Positions 29,083 through 38,409 of a DNA stretch of 64,000 nt are shown here, in pieces. Origin of the DNA: Petrimonas sp. (GTDB lineage: Bacteria > Bacteroidota > Bacteroidia > Bacteroidales > Dysgonomonadaceae); assembly GCA_012839475.1 (NCBI GenBank), contig DUNG01000023.1:186001-250000 (forward strand). Direction: 5' to 3'. Numbering within the stretch: the first letter of the stretch is position 1; each line of letters begins with the position of its first letter. Both the position numbers and the translations under genes were made by a program. Under the pieces are notes generated by a model. That model was given only the letters and a program-made list of their open reading frames with translations. It was not told the DNA's origin and searched no databases.

Positions 29083-31206
29083 TCACGCATCTTTCATACT
29101 TAGTTGAATTCTTTTTCGTTCTATATCGACCGACAACACTTTCACCTTCACGTGCTGGTGCAGCGATACCACCTCTGCCGGGTTCGACACGAACCGGTCT
29201 GCCAACTCCGAGATATGAACCAGCCCGTTCTCCTTGATGCCTACATCCACGAAGCAGCCGAAGTTGGTGATGTTGGTGACGACGCCGGGCAGCACCATCC
29301 CCTCTTTCAGGTCGCTAATCACCCGGATATTGGGATCGAACTCCAGCACCTTCGCCTCGCCGCGGGGATCCCGCCCTGGTTTCTCTAGCTCCTGCAGGAT
29401 GTCGGTGAGCGTCTCCGTGCCTACCGTCTCTGTCTTGTACCGGTTAATATCGATCGTGTCGATAAGTGGTTTGTTGTGCATCAGCTCTTGTACCGGCAGG
29501 TTTAGGTCGCCCGCCATCCGCTTCACTACCGGGTAGCTCTCCGGGTGCACCGCGGAGTTATCCAGCGGGTTCTCCGAGTGGGGCACGCGGAGGAAGCCGG
29601 CACACTGCTGGAAGGCTTTTTCGCCCAGTCGGGGCACCTTCTTCAGCTCGTTGCGCGAGCGAAACGGTCCATTCTCCGCACGGTATGTCACGATGTTTTG
29701 CGCCAGCGCGTCACCCAGTCCCGACACGTAGGTGAGGAGGTGTTTGCTCGCCGTGTTAAGGTTCACCCCCACCTGGTTCACGCAGCTCTCCACCGTCTGG
29801 TCGAGCGACCGCTTGAGCTTCGTCGGGTCCACGTCGTGCTGGTACTGTCCCACGCCGATCGATTTTGGGTCGATTTTCACCAGCTCTGCCAGCGGGTCGC
29901 TCAGTCGCCGCCCGATGGATACCGCTCCCCGCACCGTCACGTCGAACTCGGGAAACTCCTCCCGGGCTATTTTGGAGACGGAGTAGACCGAGGCACCACT
30001 CTCGCTCACGACGAATAGCTTCACCTCTCTGTCGTACCTCAGGTTGGCGATAAACCGTTCGGTCTCCCTGCTCGCGGTGCCGTTGCCGATGGCGATCGCC
30101 TCGATCCGGTAGGCGGACACCAGCTTCGTTACCTTGTTGGCCGCTTTGGCCACCTCGTTTTGTGGCGGGTGGGGGTAGATAGTCTCGTTGTGCAATAGGT
30201 TCCCCTGCTCGTCGAGGCAGACCACCTTGCAGCCGGTGCGGTAGCCGGGGTCAATAGCGAGGATCCGTTTCTGTCCCAGGGGTGGGGCTAACAGCAGTTG
30301 CCGCAGGTTTCCCGCGAAGACCGCGATCGCCTCGTCGTCCGCTTTCTCCTTCGAGAGGTTGGCGAACTCGGTCTCGATCGAGGGCCTCAACAACCGCTTA
30401 TAACCGTCCACCACCGCGTTTTCCACGTGGCCGGCCGCTTCGCTGTCGTTCTTCACGAAGCGGCGGGTCAGCCGGTCGATACACTTCTCCTCTTCCGGCG
30501 AGATGGAGACCCGCAGGAACCCCTCTGACTCACCCCGGCGGATGGCCAGGATTCGGTGCGACGGGCAACGGGAGAGCGGTGCGGTGAAGTCGAAGTAGTC
30601 GCGGTACTTCTCCCCCTCCTCCTCTTTCCCCTTCACCACCTTCGACGTGATGACCGCCTCTCGGGCAAAGATGTTTCGTACCGCTTGCCGTGCCGCGGCA
30701 TCCTCGTTCACCCACTCCGCGATGATGTCGCACGCCCCTTTCAGCGCTTCGTCGGCAGAGGGTACCTCCTCGCTCACGAACGTGGCGGCCTTGGCCTCCG
30801 GTGAGCCCCGGTGTTGCGCCATCAGCCAGCCGGCCAAAGGCTCTAACCCCTTCTCTCGCGCCATCTCGGCACGGGTCCTCCGTTTCGGCTTATAGGGGAG
30901 GTAGAGGTCCTCTAACTCGGTAGCGTCCCAGCACCCCTCGATGGCCTTCTCCAGTTCGGGGGTCAGCTTCTCCTGCTCCGCTATCGTTTTTAGTACGAAC
31001 TCTTTTCGTTTCACGAGCTCCATGTACTTCTCGTGAAGCGATTGTACCTGCCCCACCTGTACCTCGTCGAGTCCCCCGGTGGCCTCCTTCCGGTAACGGC
31101 TTATAAAGGGGATGGTGGCTCCCTCCTCCAGGAGCTGGACGCAGTTCTCAATGGACTTGATCGGGATAGAGAGCGACTGGGCAATAAGCTTGTGTATGAC
31201 TGACAT
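29083..31206 (-). CDS. tex: Tex-like RNA-binding transcriptional accessory protein (S1 domain)
   Basis: LAIDPGYRTGCKVVCLD; YQHDVDPTKLKRSLDQTVESCVNQVGVNLNTAS; C-terminal S1 domain; start set at internal ATG 31206. Confidence 0.93.
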   Translation of the reverse strand: MSVIHKLIAQSLSIPIKSIENCVQLLEEGATIPFISRYRKEATGGLDEVQVGQVQSLHEKYMELVKRKEFVLKTIAEQEKLTPELEKAIEGCWDATELEDLYLPYKPKRRTRAEMAREKGLEPLAGWLMAQHRGSPEAKAATFVSEEVPSADEALKGACDIIAEWVNEDAAARQAVRNIFAREAVITSKVVKGKEEEGEKYRDYFDFTAPLSRCPSHRILAIRRGESEGFLRVSISPEEEKCIDRLTRRFVKNDSEAAGHVENAVVDGYKRLLRPSIETEFANLSKEKADDEAIAVFAGNLRQLLLAPPLGQKRILAIDPGYRTGCKVVCLDEQGNLLHNETIYPHPPQNEVAKAANKVTKLVSAYRIEAIAIGNGTASRETERFIANLRYDREVKLFVVSESGASVYSVSKIAREEFPEFDVTVRGAVSIGRRLSDPLAELVKIDPKSIGVGQYQHDVDPTKLKRSLDQTVESCVNQVGVNLNTASKHLLTYVSGLGDALAQNIVTYRAENGPFRSRNELKKVPRLGEKAFQQCAGFLRVPHSENPLDNSAVHPESYPVVKRMAGDLNLPVQELMHNKPLIDTIDINRYKTETVGTETLTDILQELEKPGRDPRGEAKVLEFDPNIRVISDLKEGMVLPGVVTNITNFGCFVDVGIKENGLVHISELADRFVSNPAEVVSLHQHVKVKVLSVDIERKRIQLSMKDA

Positions 31207-31319
31207 TGTAACCGGTTTTAGTTGTAGTTGCAAACATACAAGAAATTTTTGTACCTTTACTCTATTAAAAGGATCCGCTTGATTTTTTTCAACGATTTTC
31301 ACCCCTATACCAACAACGG

Positions 31320-32687
31320 ATGGCAAAGTTAAAAACGGTCTATTTTTGCAGTCAGTGCGGGCACGAGTCGCCCAAGTGGATGGGTCGCTGTCCCTCTTGC
31401 GGTGAGTGGTCCACCTTCGTGGAGGAGGTGGTGCGCAAGGATGCCGCTTCCAAGCCGGAAGATACCCGCTCCTTCACTAATCAAAAAAGCGAGCCGCTCA
31501 CGTTGCGGGATATCCGGGCGGAAGAGGAACCGCGGATCGATACGCGGGATGCCGAGTTGAACCGGGTGTTGGGTGGTGGGCTGGTGCCCGCTTCGGTGGT
31601 ACTCATTGGTGGTGAGCCCGGTATTGGCAAGTCGACCCTTGTCTTGCAGACCGCCCTCAAGCTCAAGGGGCTCCCCATCCTTTACGTATCCGGCGAGGAG
31701 AGCGCCCGGCAGCTGAAGCTCAGGGCCGAGCGCATCGGGCTGGAGAATGACGACTGCTGGATCGTCTGCGAGACCGACCTCGACGAGATCTTTCGGCACG
31801 TGAAGAGCCTGTCGCCCCGGCTGTTGATTATCGACTCCATACAGACGGTTTATAGTGATGCGCTGGATTCCGCCCCGGGCAGCCTCTCGCAGGTGCGCGA
31901 GTGTGCATCGTTGTTACTCAAGTTCGCCAAGCAGTCGGGTACGCCGGTAGTACTAATCGGTCACATCACCAAGGAGGGGAGCATCGCGGGGCCTAAGGTG
32001 CTGGAACATATCGTGGATGCGGTGCTGCAGTTCGAGGGTGACCAGCACTACATGTACCGGGTGTTGCGGGCCATTAAGAACCGGTTCGGGAGTACCGCCG
32101 AACTGGGTATTTACGAGATGAACCAATCGGGCTTACGGGAGGTGAGCAACCCTTCCGAGCTGTTGCTTACCCAAAACCACGAGGGGCTGAGCGGTGTCGC
32201 CATCGCCGCCGCGATCGAGGGCATCCGTCCCTTCTTGATCGAAACCCAGGCGCTGGTCAGCAGCGCCGCGTACGGCACCCCCCAGCGGTCGGCCACCGGC
32301 TTCGATATCCGCCGGATGAACATGCTGCTGGCCGTGCTGGAGAAGCGTGCGGGCTTCAAGCTTACCCAGAAGGATGTCTTCTTGAATATCGCCGGCGGGT
32401 TGCGGGTAAGCGATCCCGGGATGGACCTGTCGGTAATCACGGCGGTATTGTCGTCGAGCCTCGACATGACGGTAGATCCCGATACCTGCCTCTGCGGGGA
32501 AGTGGGCCTCTCGGGTGAGATTCGCCCGGTTCACCGCGTGGAGCAGCGTGTGCAGGAGGCCGAGAAGTTGGGTTTCTCCCGTATTTTGATCCCCTCCAGC
32601 AACCTTAAGGGATATCATAAGAGGGGGCCTATCAAGATCGTGGAGGTACGCAAGGTGAGCGATGCCTTCCGGCTGCTCTTTTCGTAA
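31320..32687 (+). CDS. radA: DNA repair protein RadA
   Basis: Zinc finger CSQCGHESPKWMGRCPSCGEW; Walker A GGEPGIGKSTL; KNRFG. Confidence 0.96.
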   Translation: MAKLKTVYFCSQCGHESPKWMGRCPSCGEWSTFVEEVVRKDAASKPEDTRSFTNQKSEPLTLRDIRAEEEPRIDTRDAELNRVLGGGLVPASVVLIGGEPGIGKSTLVLQTALKLKGLPILYVSGEESARQLKLRAERIGLENDDCWIVCETDLDEIFRHVKSLSPRLLIIDSIQTVYSDALDSAPGSLSQVRECASLLLKFAKQSGTPVVLIGHITKEGSIAGPKVLEHIVDAVLQFEGDQHYMYRVLRAIKNRFGSTAELGIYEMNQSGLREVSNPSELLLTQNHEGLSGVAIAAAIEGIRPFLIETQALVSSAAYGTPQRSATGFDIRRMNMLLAVLEKRAGFKLTQKDVFLNIAGGLRVSDPGMDLSVITAVLSSSLDMTVDPDTCLCGEVGLSGEIRPVHRVEQRVQEAEKLGFSRILIPSSNLKGYHKRGPIKIVEVRKVSDAFRLLFS

Positions 32688-32703
32688 AGAAAGGAGCAAA
32701 TCC

Positions 32704-32734
32704 TTTGCAACTAGAGGAAAATAACGTATCTTCG
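32704..32734 (+). promoter_or_regulatory. Bacteroidetes-type promoter for tRNA-Cys (TTTG-N19-TATCTTCG)
   Basis: TTTG at 32704-32707, TATCTTCG at 32727-32734; fits -33 TTTG / -7 TAnnTTTG consensus with one change. Confidence 0.6.
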
Positions 32735-32755
32735 CGTTCGCTTTAACACCTACCA

Positions 32756-32826
32756 GGTACCTTGACCGAGTGGCTAGGTAGCGGTCTGCAAAACCGTTTA
32801 CGGCGGTTCGAATCCGCCAGGTACCT
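32756..32826 (+). tRNA. tRNA-Cys (anticodon GCA)
   Basis: Acceptor GGTACCT/AGGTACC, anticodon arm GCGGT-CTGCAAA-ACCGT, T arm GGCGG-TTCGAAT-CCGCC, discriminator T. Confidence 0.93.
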
Positions 32827-32827
32827 C

Positions 32828-32874
32828 AACACGAGCCCCCCGATACCAGTAAGCGGTATCGGGGGGCTCGTGTT
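32828..32874 (+). terminator. Perfect 20-bp-stem hairpin immediately 3' of tRNA-Cys, probable terminator
   Basis: aacacgagccccccgatacc-agtaagc-ggtatcggggggctcgtgtt. Confidence 0.7.
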
Positions 32875-33105
32875 GTTCTTTTCCTTTCCATGTAAATCAT
32901 TACTTTTGAACATTAGAATGATTTTCAAGATAAAAATCATTACTTTTGACTATTACACCTCATTTTCATATTTAGGGACAAAAGAAGATGTGAATATGGA
33001 GCTGGCCAAGAAATCTTTATCTCTTTTTAAACATTACACGCGGAAAACAAAAACGTTTGACTTCGGAATGGTTGAGAAAATAAATCAATAAACACGTTTA
33101 TTACA

Positions 33106-33273
33106 TCATGAATAAAAAACTCGTTTTAATTTATATGCTACTTCGTAACCGTTTACCCAAGTCGGCAAGGATTTCCCGCTTTCTATATATCCTTCTTTTG
33201 AAAATTCCAACGATTCGATAATGGCTTTTTTCACGCCATCGAACGTGCGATGAGTGGCTACTACTGCCTCTGT
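33106..33273 (-). pseudogene. Truncated HicB-like antitoxin remnant
   Basis: EAVVATHRTFDGVKKAIIESLEFSKEGYIESGKSLPTWVNGYEVAYKLKRVFYS resembles the HicB core (ATGxTxxEVKxxIxEALEFxxEG...LPxxxxGxYEVxYK); lacks both ends. Confidence 0.5.
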
Positions 33274-33293
33274 TGTTTGTAAAATTATTGGGG

Positions 33294-33319
33294 AAAAGTA
33301 AACGAATTTGTTTACTTTT
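33294..33319. promoter_or_regulatory. Putative operator palindrome for the HTH/AbiEii TA operon
   Basis: AAAAGTAAAC-GAATTT-GTTTACTTTT, 10-bp perfect arms; immediately upstream of TATCTTTG (33322-33329) and ATG 33350. Confidence 0.7.
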
Positions 33320-33349
33320 ATTATCTTTGTCGAAAATAGATATGGAACA

Positions 33350-33790
33350 ATGAATAATCGCATCGAAATACTTAAAGGCATTCATCCGGGCAGGTTAATT
33401 GAGCGTGATTTAAAAAAACGATCCGTGACTCAACGTTCTTTGGCTGGGAAAACGAATATTCACTACCAAACGATTAACGCGATTATTGGCGGCAAAAGGG
33501 ATTTAACAATAGAGCAAGCCATCGAAATAGAAAAAGCGATGGGCTACGAATACGGTTTCCTGTCGCTTTTGCAAACCCATTATGCCCTGCGAAATTATCG
33601 AGACAAAGAGCTTTCCGCTCTTTTTTCAGGTACGCCTAATATTCGGAAATCTCTATTTTGGGATGCCGATTTCGATAAAATAAATTGGGCGGAACATAAA
33701 AAAGCGGTTATCAACCGAGTTATGGAGCGAGGTAACAAAGCTGAAATAAAAGAAATCAGACGATTTTATAAATTAGTTCCACATGAATAA
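33350..33790 (+). CDS. HTH-type antitoxin with DUF6922-like C-terminal region
   Basis: HigA/XRE-like HPGRLIERDLKKRSVTQRSLAGKTNIHYQTINAIIGGKRDLTIEQAIEIEKAMG; C-term IRKSLFWDADFDKINWAEHKKAVINRVMERGNKAEIKEIRRFY. Confidence 0.82.
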   Translation: MNNRIEILKGIHPGRLIERDLKKRSVTQRSLAGKTNIHYQTINAIIGGKRDLTIEQAIEIEKAMGYEYGFLSLLQTHYALRNYRDKELSALFSGTPNIRKSLFWDADFDKINWAEHKKAVINRVMERGNKAEIKEIRRFYKLVPHE

Positions 33791-34469
33791 AAAAACGGAT
33801 AAATATCTTTATTATGAAACTGTTACTCGGCAATTGAAAGAGATGCTCCAAACATTGATGCAGGAGCCGTTATTTAAACCATTCTGTTTAGTGGGAGGAA
33901 CATCACTCAGTTTGCGATTAGGACATAGGAGGTCAGTAGATATAGACCTTTTCACCAACGTCTCCTATGGCAGTTTGGATTTTTCACTTTTCGAGAATTA
34001 CTTTGAGCGAAACTTTCCTTATTGCTCTTGTATCGACAGTACAGACATCGTGGGATTCGGTCGATCGTACTTTATCGGGCGTTCTAAAGCGGATGCTGTT
34101 AAAGTTGATTTGTACTATCGCAATGAGATATCGGATTCCCTTGAGGTAATCGACGGGATACGTATGGCCAGTATTCCCGACATAATCGCCATGAAAGTGG
34201 ATGTAATATCCCGAGGAGGACGAAAAAAAGATTTTTGGGATATACATGAATTACTGAACAGATATTCTGTACAGGAAATGTTTCAAATTCATCAACAACG
34301 ATATAAGTATACCCACGATAGAGAAGAAGTGATTACTGCTTTTGTCGATTTTTCTACTGCAGATGAAGACTTCAACCCTATTTGTTTAAAGAATAAGGCT
34401 TGGGAACTCGTAAAATTGGATATCGTGGAGGCGATTGATGAAATGGCGAAACAGAAGGCACCCAAATGA
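33783..34469 (+). CDS. AbiEii/AbiGii-type nucleotidyltransferase toxin
   Basis: LVGGTSLSLRLGHRRSVDIDLFTN nucleotidyltransferase motif; 8-nt overlap with upstream antitoxin gene. Confidence 0.87.
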   Translation: MNKKTDKYLYYETVTRQLKEMLQTLMQEPLFKPFCLVGGTSLSLRLGHRRSVDIDLFTNVSYGSLDFSLFENYFERNFPYCSCIDSTDIVGFGRSYFIGRSKADAVKVDLYYRNEISDSLEVIDGIRMASIPDIIAMKVDVISRGGRKKDFWDIHELLNRYSVQEMFQIHQQRYKYTHDREEVITAFVDFSTADEDFNPICLKNKAWELVKLDIVEAIDEMAKQKAPK

Positions 34470-34625
34470 ATCAGGAGAAATAAATTACTTTGCCTTTCAA
34501 CGAGACAACCGCGGTTCCAACTGCCCCGCCCGTCCACAATACTCTTTATTGTCAGGTAGATTGGAGTCTGTAGATAATGAATTTAGACTCAAAGGATATC
34601 ACGTGGTGTCTCTATAATAGGGCGA

Positions 34626-34970
34626 TCAAGCGTCTTTTGGCTCTGTCGGCTCTTTGGGTTCTTTTGGCTCCTTTTCACGGAACGCGTCGGCCACTTTCCG
34701 GTAGTTCTCTTTCCACGCTTCGGCTACCGATCCGAAGAAGCTGCCCGCGCTCTCCCGGATCACGCTCCACCTCCCTTCGGTCATGCGTTCGTACTCCTTT
34801 AGCTTCGATGCCAGCTTGTCCCTCGTCTCCTTCAGCTTGTCCAGTTGCTCCCGGTACTCCTCTTTCTTGTCGTCCGCTATCTCGTTGGCTTTCTCCTCGA
34901 GTTTGTTAATCCTGTCGGCCAAATCATTTACAATTTGGTACGTTTTCTCTTTGAAGTCATCTTTTTTCAT
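34626..34970 (-). CDS. Hypothetical coiled-coil protein with EPK-repeat tail
   Basis: 114 aa, heptad-rich LADRINKLEEKANEIADDKKEEYREQLDKLKETRDKLASKLKEYERM..., tail EKEPKEPKEPTEPKDA. Confidence 0.7.
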   Translation of the reverse strand: MKKDDFKEKTYQIVNDLADRINKLEEKANEIADDKKEEYREQLDKLKETRDKLASKLKEYERMTEGRWSVIRESAGSFFGSVAEAWKENYRKVADAFREKEPKEPKEPTEPKDA

Positions 34971-35185
34971 CGTAACTTGTGTTGATTTTGATTTCAGTAG
35001 GTAAACATTTCTGAAGGGGTTTGGTTCAAGGGCATCTTTTTCACCTTACGAATTTACCCTGCGAATAGATAGAGTGGACGCGATCCTTTGGAATGAAGAA
35101 AAAAGGGTCGAAATCGGCAATAAGCTTGAGGTAAAGCAAGCAAAATAGGGAGAATAGCGTATCTTTGTAACTTATTTTACCATTT

Positions 35186-35767
35186 ATGTTGAACATTATA
35201 CTATTCGGTGCCCCAGGTTCAGGAAAAGGGACACAAAGTGAGAAGCTGATAGAGAGATATGAGCTAAAGCACATATCTACCGGGGAGTTGTGCAGGGAAG
35301 AGATCAGGGAGGGAACCGCGTTGGGTGCGGTGGCTGACTCCTACATATCCAAAGGGCACCTGGTACCCGATGACATCGTTATTGGACTGTTGGAAGATCA
35401 GCTGAAGCGATGCTGCACCAAGCCCGGTTTAATTTTTGATGGCTTCCCCCGTACGTTGGTGCAAGGTGAGGCGCTCGACCAGATGTTGGCCAAGTACAAC
35501 GAGCGGGTATCGATCGTACTCAGTTTAGAGGTTGATGAGGATGAGTTGATTCAACGCTTGCTCAAGCGTGGCGAAATGTCGGGTCGTTCTGATGATAACT
35601 TAGAGGTTATCGAATCGCGGCTGCGGGTATATCATGAGCTCTCGGCCCCGCTTAAGGAGTTTTACCGTAACCAGGGTAAACTCGTGGAGATAGAGGGTGT
35701 TGGTTCGGTAGACGATATTTTTGCCTCCATGGCGTCAGCGGTAGACCAACTGTTTGTAAAGGCATGA
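35186..35767 (+). CDS. adk: Adenylate kinase
   Basis: [28 protein letters not shown]. Confidence 0.96.
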   Translation: MLNIILFGAPGSGKGTQSEKLIERYELKHISTGELCREEIREGTALGAVADSYISKGHLVPDDIVIGLLEDQLKRCCTKPGLIFDGFPRTLVQGEALDQMLAKYNERVSIVLSLEVDEDELIQRLLKRGEMSGRSDDNLEVIESRLRVYHELSAPLKEFYRNQGKLVEIEGVGSVDDIFASMASAVDQLFVKA

Positions 35768-36765
35768 CGGGAAGCAATTTCGTTGACCATGTGAAGATTT
35801 TTTGTCGTTCCGGGAGGGGGGGGGCCGGTTCTGCCCATCTCCGGCGGGAGAAGTTTGTTCCCAAGGGCGGTCCCGATGGTGGCGATGGCGGTGATGGCGG
35901 TGACATCATTTTGCGGGGCAACCGGAATTTTTGGACGTTGCTCCACCTTCGCTACCAGCGTCATATCTTTGCAGGGGACGGTGAGAGCGGTTCCAAGGCC
36001 AACCGGACCGGGAAGTCGGGAGAGTCGAAGGTCATCGAGGTACCATGTGGCACCTTGGCGTACGATGCCGAAACCGGGGAACACCTCTGTGACATCACCG
36101 ATCATGATCAGGAGGCGGTGGTCGTCAAAGGGGGACGAGGGGGCTTGGGTAACGTGAACTTTAAAACGTCCACCAACCAAACGCCGCGATATGCCCAGCC
36201 GGGTGAGCCCAGCGAGGAGCGGTGGGTGACCTTGGAGCTCAAGCTGTTGGCCGATGTGGGACTGGTGGGGTTCCCGAATGCCGGGAAATCGACCCTCCTC
36301 TCCGTGGTGTCGGCCGCGAAGCCTAAGATCGCCGACTACCCGTTTACTACCCTTGAGCCCAACTTGGGCATCGTCAGCTACCGCGACATGCAGTCGTTCG
36401 TGATGGCCGATATTCCCGGTATCATTGAAGGCGCTAGCGAGGGGAGGGGACTCGGGTTGCGCTTCCTGCGGCATATAGAACGCAACTCGCTGTTGCTCTT
36501 CCTGATCCCCGCCGATAGCGCCGATATCCGGGAGGAGTACGCTATTTTATATAACGAGCTGGAACAGTATAATCCAGACCTGCTCGACAAGAAGCACCTG
36601 CTGGCTATCTCGAAATCGGACCTGCTGGACGATGAGTTGATGCGGGAACTTCGCTTGCACCTGCCTGAAGGTATCCCCCACGTCTTTATCTCCTCCGTCA
36701 CGGGTTACGGCATCACGGAATTGAAAGACCTGCTGTGGCGGGAGCTTAACTCGGATGTTTTATGA
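35764..36765 (+). CDS. obgE: GTPase ObgE/CgtA
   Basis: Obg Gly-rich N-term ([16 protein letters not shown]), [35 protein letters not shown]. Confidence 0.97.
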   Translation: MTGSNFVDHVKIFCRSGRGGAGSAHLRREKFVPKGGPDGGDGGDGGDIILRGNRNFWTLLHLRYQRHIFAGDGESGSKANRTGKSGESKVIEVPCGTLAYDAETGEHLCDITDHDQEAVVVKGGRGGLGNVNFKTSTNQTPRYAQPGEPSEERWVTLELKLLADVGLVGFPNAGKSTLLSVVSAAKPKIADYPFTTLEPNLGIVSYRDMQSFVMADIPGIIEGASEGRGLGLRFLRHIERNSLLLFLIPADSADIREEYAILYNELEQYNPDLLDKKHLLAISKSDLLDDELMRELRLHLPEGIPHVFISSVTGYGITELKDLLWRELNSDVL

Positions 36766-37586
36766 AACTGCACCCCGAACATAGTAATCTGCTTCTTTTT
36801 GACCTGTTGGATCAGGAAGGGGGCATCGTTCACTTCAGCACCACCCGCGAGGGGGGCGTGAGTCGCGGCGCCTTCGCATCGCTGAACACGGGTAATTTCT
36901 CGGACGATAGCCCGTTGAACATTCATGAGAACCGGCAACGTATCGCCCGGATGTTGTACACCCCGGTAGAGAACTTTATCATTCCCCACCAGACGCATAG
37001 CAACAGGGTGTTGACTGTCGATTCCGACTTCTTGAGCTTGAGTCGAACGGAGGCTGTTGAGGCGCTGTACGGGGTGGATGCCCTGGTAACGAACCAGCCA
37101 GGGGTGTTCTTATGTGTCACGACGGCAGACTGTGTTCCCATATTGCTGTACGATAAGGGGAGTGGGGCGATTGCTGCCATTCATGCAGGCTGGAAGGGGA
37201 CCTTGGGGCGTATCGTGGAGAACAGTTTTCGCGAGATGGAGCGGAACTATGGAACTTCTGCACGGGATCTGATCGTAGGGATGGGACCCGCGATTAGCCA
37301 GCAACACTACGAGGTGGGGGATGAGCTGGTCGAGGCGTTCCGGGAGGAGGGGTTTGACCTCTCCGATAGGGCGGTCAGTTACCGGGAGCCCAGTTCAGGC
37401 AAGTGCCACATTGACTTGACGGAGATCAACCGCCGGGAACTCATCAGGCTGGGTGTCCCCGAAGGCCAGGTAGGAATAAGTGGTCTTTGTACCTTTGAAA
37501 GGGAGGACCTCTTCTTCTCGGCACGCCGGCAAACCATCCACTCGGGAAGGATGCTCACCGGCATTAAATTGGAGGTTAGAGGTTAA
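36762..37586 (+). CDS. pgeF: Peptidoglycan editing factor PgeF / polyphenol oxidase (YfiH family)
   Basis: [38 protein letters not shown] overlaps obgE stop. Confidence 0.93.
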   Translation: MKLHPEHSNLLLFDLLDQEGGIVHFSTTREGGVSRGAFASLNTGNFSDDSPLNIHENRQRIARMLYTPVENFIIPHQTHSNRVLTVDSDFLSLSRTEAVEALYGVDALVTNQPGVFLCVTTADCVPILLYDKGSGAIAAIHAGWKGTLGRIVENSFREMERNYGTSARDLIVGMGPAISQQHYEVGDELVEAFREEGFDLSDRAVSYREPSSGKCHIDLTEINRRELIRLGVPEGQVGISGLCTFEREDLFFSARRQTIHSGRMLTGIKLEVRG

Positions 37587-37689
37587 ATGACGGAGTGGGT
37601 TTTCGTGAAATACTTTTTAATCCGGAAGATTTGAAGGGATAGATGACATAAATGGGTAGAGATAAATAAATCGGGTGAAGGAAAAACAA

Positions 37690-37719
37690 GGGGGCGAAAC
37701 CGTTACAAGTTTCGCCCCC
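37690..37719 (-). terminator. Rho-independent terminator of the superoxide dismutase gene
   Basis: gggggcgaaac-cgttacaa-gtttcgccccc, with T-rich tail on the minus strand. Confidence 0.8.
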
Positions 37720-37752
37720 GATGTATGTTAGTCGTCAATCAACGTTCGCGCG

Positions 37753-38343
37753 TTAGGCGTACCTCTTACCTATGGCTTCCCAGTCGATGATGCTCCAGAG
37801 CTCCTTCAGGTGGTCTCCCCGCCTGTTTTGGTAGTCCAGGTAGTAGGCGTGTTCCCACACGTCGAAGCCCAAGATGGGGATTAACCCCCTGGTGATCGGG
37901 TTCCCGGCGCCGCCCTCCTTCTCGATGGAGAGTTTGCCGTCAGCGTCTTTCGCCAGCCATACCCATCCGGAGCCGAACAGGGCAACGCCGGCCGCGTTGA
38001 ACTGCTCTTTGAACTGCTCGAAAGAACCAAACTGCTCATTGATCGCTTTGGCTAAAGCACCGGTCGGTTCTCCCCCGCCACCCTTTTTAAAGGAGGTAAA
38101 GAAGAGGTCGTGGTTGTATACCTGTCCGGCGTTGTTAAAAATGGCACCATCGCTCTCCTTGACCACCGTGATAAGGTCGGCGTTCTCGAACTTCGTCCCC
38201 ACCGTTAACCGGTTCAAGTTATCCACGTAGGCTTGGTGGTGTTTACCGTAGTGAAACTCAATGGTTCGTTTGCTCATGACCGGCTCCAGGGCATCGGTCG
38301 CGTAGGGCAACGCTACTTTTTCAAATCTACTCTTCATACTCAT
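37753..38343 (-). CDS. sodB: Superoxide dismutase (Fe/Mn)
   Basis: EFHYGKHHQAYVDNLN; GSGWVWLA; DVWEHAYYLDYQNRRGDHL. Confidence 0.95.
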   Translation of the reverse strand: MSMKSRFEKVALPYATDALEPVMSKRTIEFHYGKHHQAYVDNLNRLTVGTKFENADLITVVKESDGAIFNNAGQVYNHDLFFTSFKKGGGGEPTGALAKAINEQFGSFEQFKEQFNAAGVALFGSGWVWLAKDADGKLSIEKEGGAGNPITRGLIPILGFDVWEHAYYLDYQNRRGDHLKELWSIIDWEAIGKRYA

Positions 38344-38409
38344 TTTATTGTTAAGTTTTTGTAATCACACAACGAATCTCCCCGTTGTTTTTATTGGAGG
38401 ATGCGGGCT

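Noticed and set aside
32762-33091. 109-aa ORF running through tRNA-Cys and the hairpin
   Set aside because: Overlaps the tRNA and palindrome; its tail (MELAKKSLSLFKHYTRKTKTFDFGMVEKINQ) may be a gene scrap but has no recognisable family.
32756-34600. Integrative element using tRNA-Cys as attachment site
   Set aside because: No integrase gene and no second copy of the tRNA 3' end (aatccgccaggtacct) seen downstream; only a hotspot interpretation is supportable.
35662-36474. 270-aa minus-strand ORF antisense to obgE/adk
   Set aside because: Composition typical of an antisense shadow; no signal or domain.
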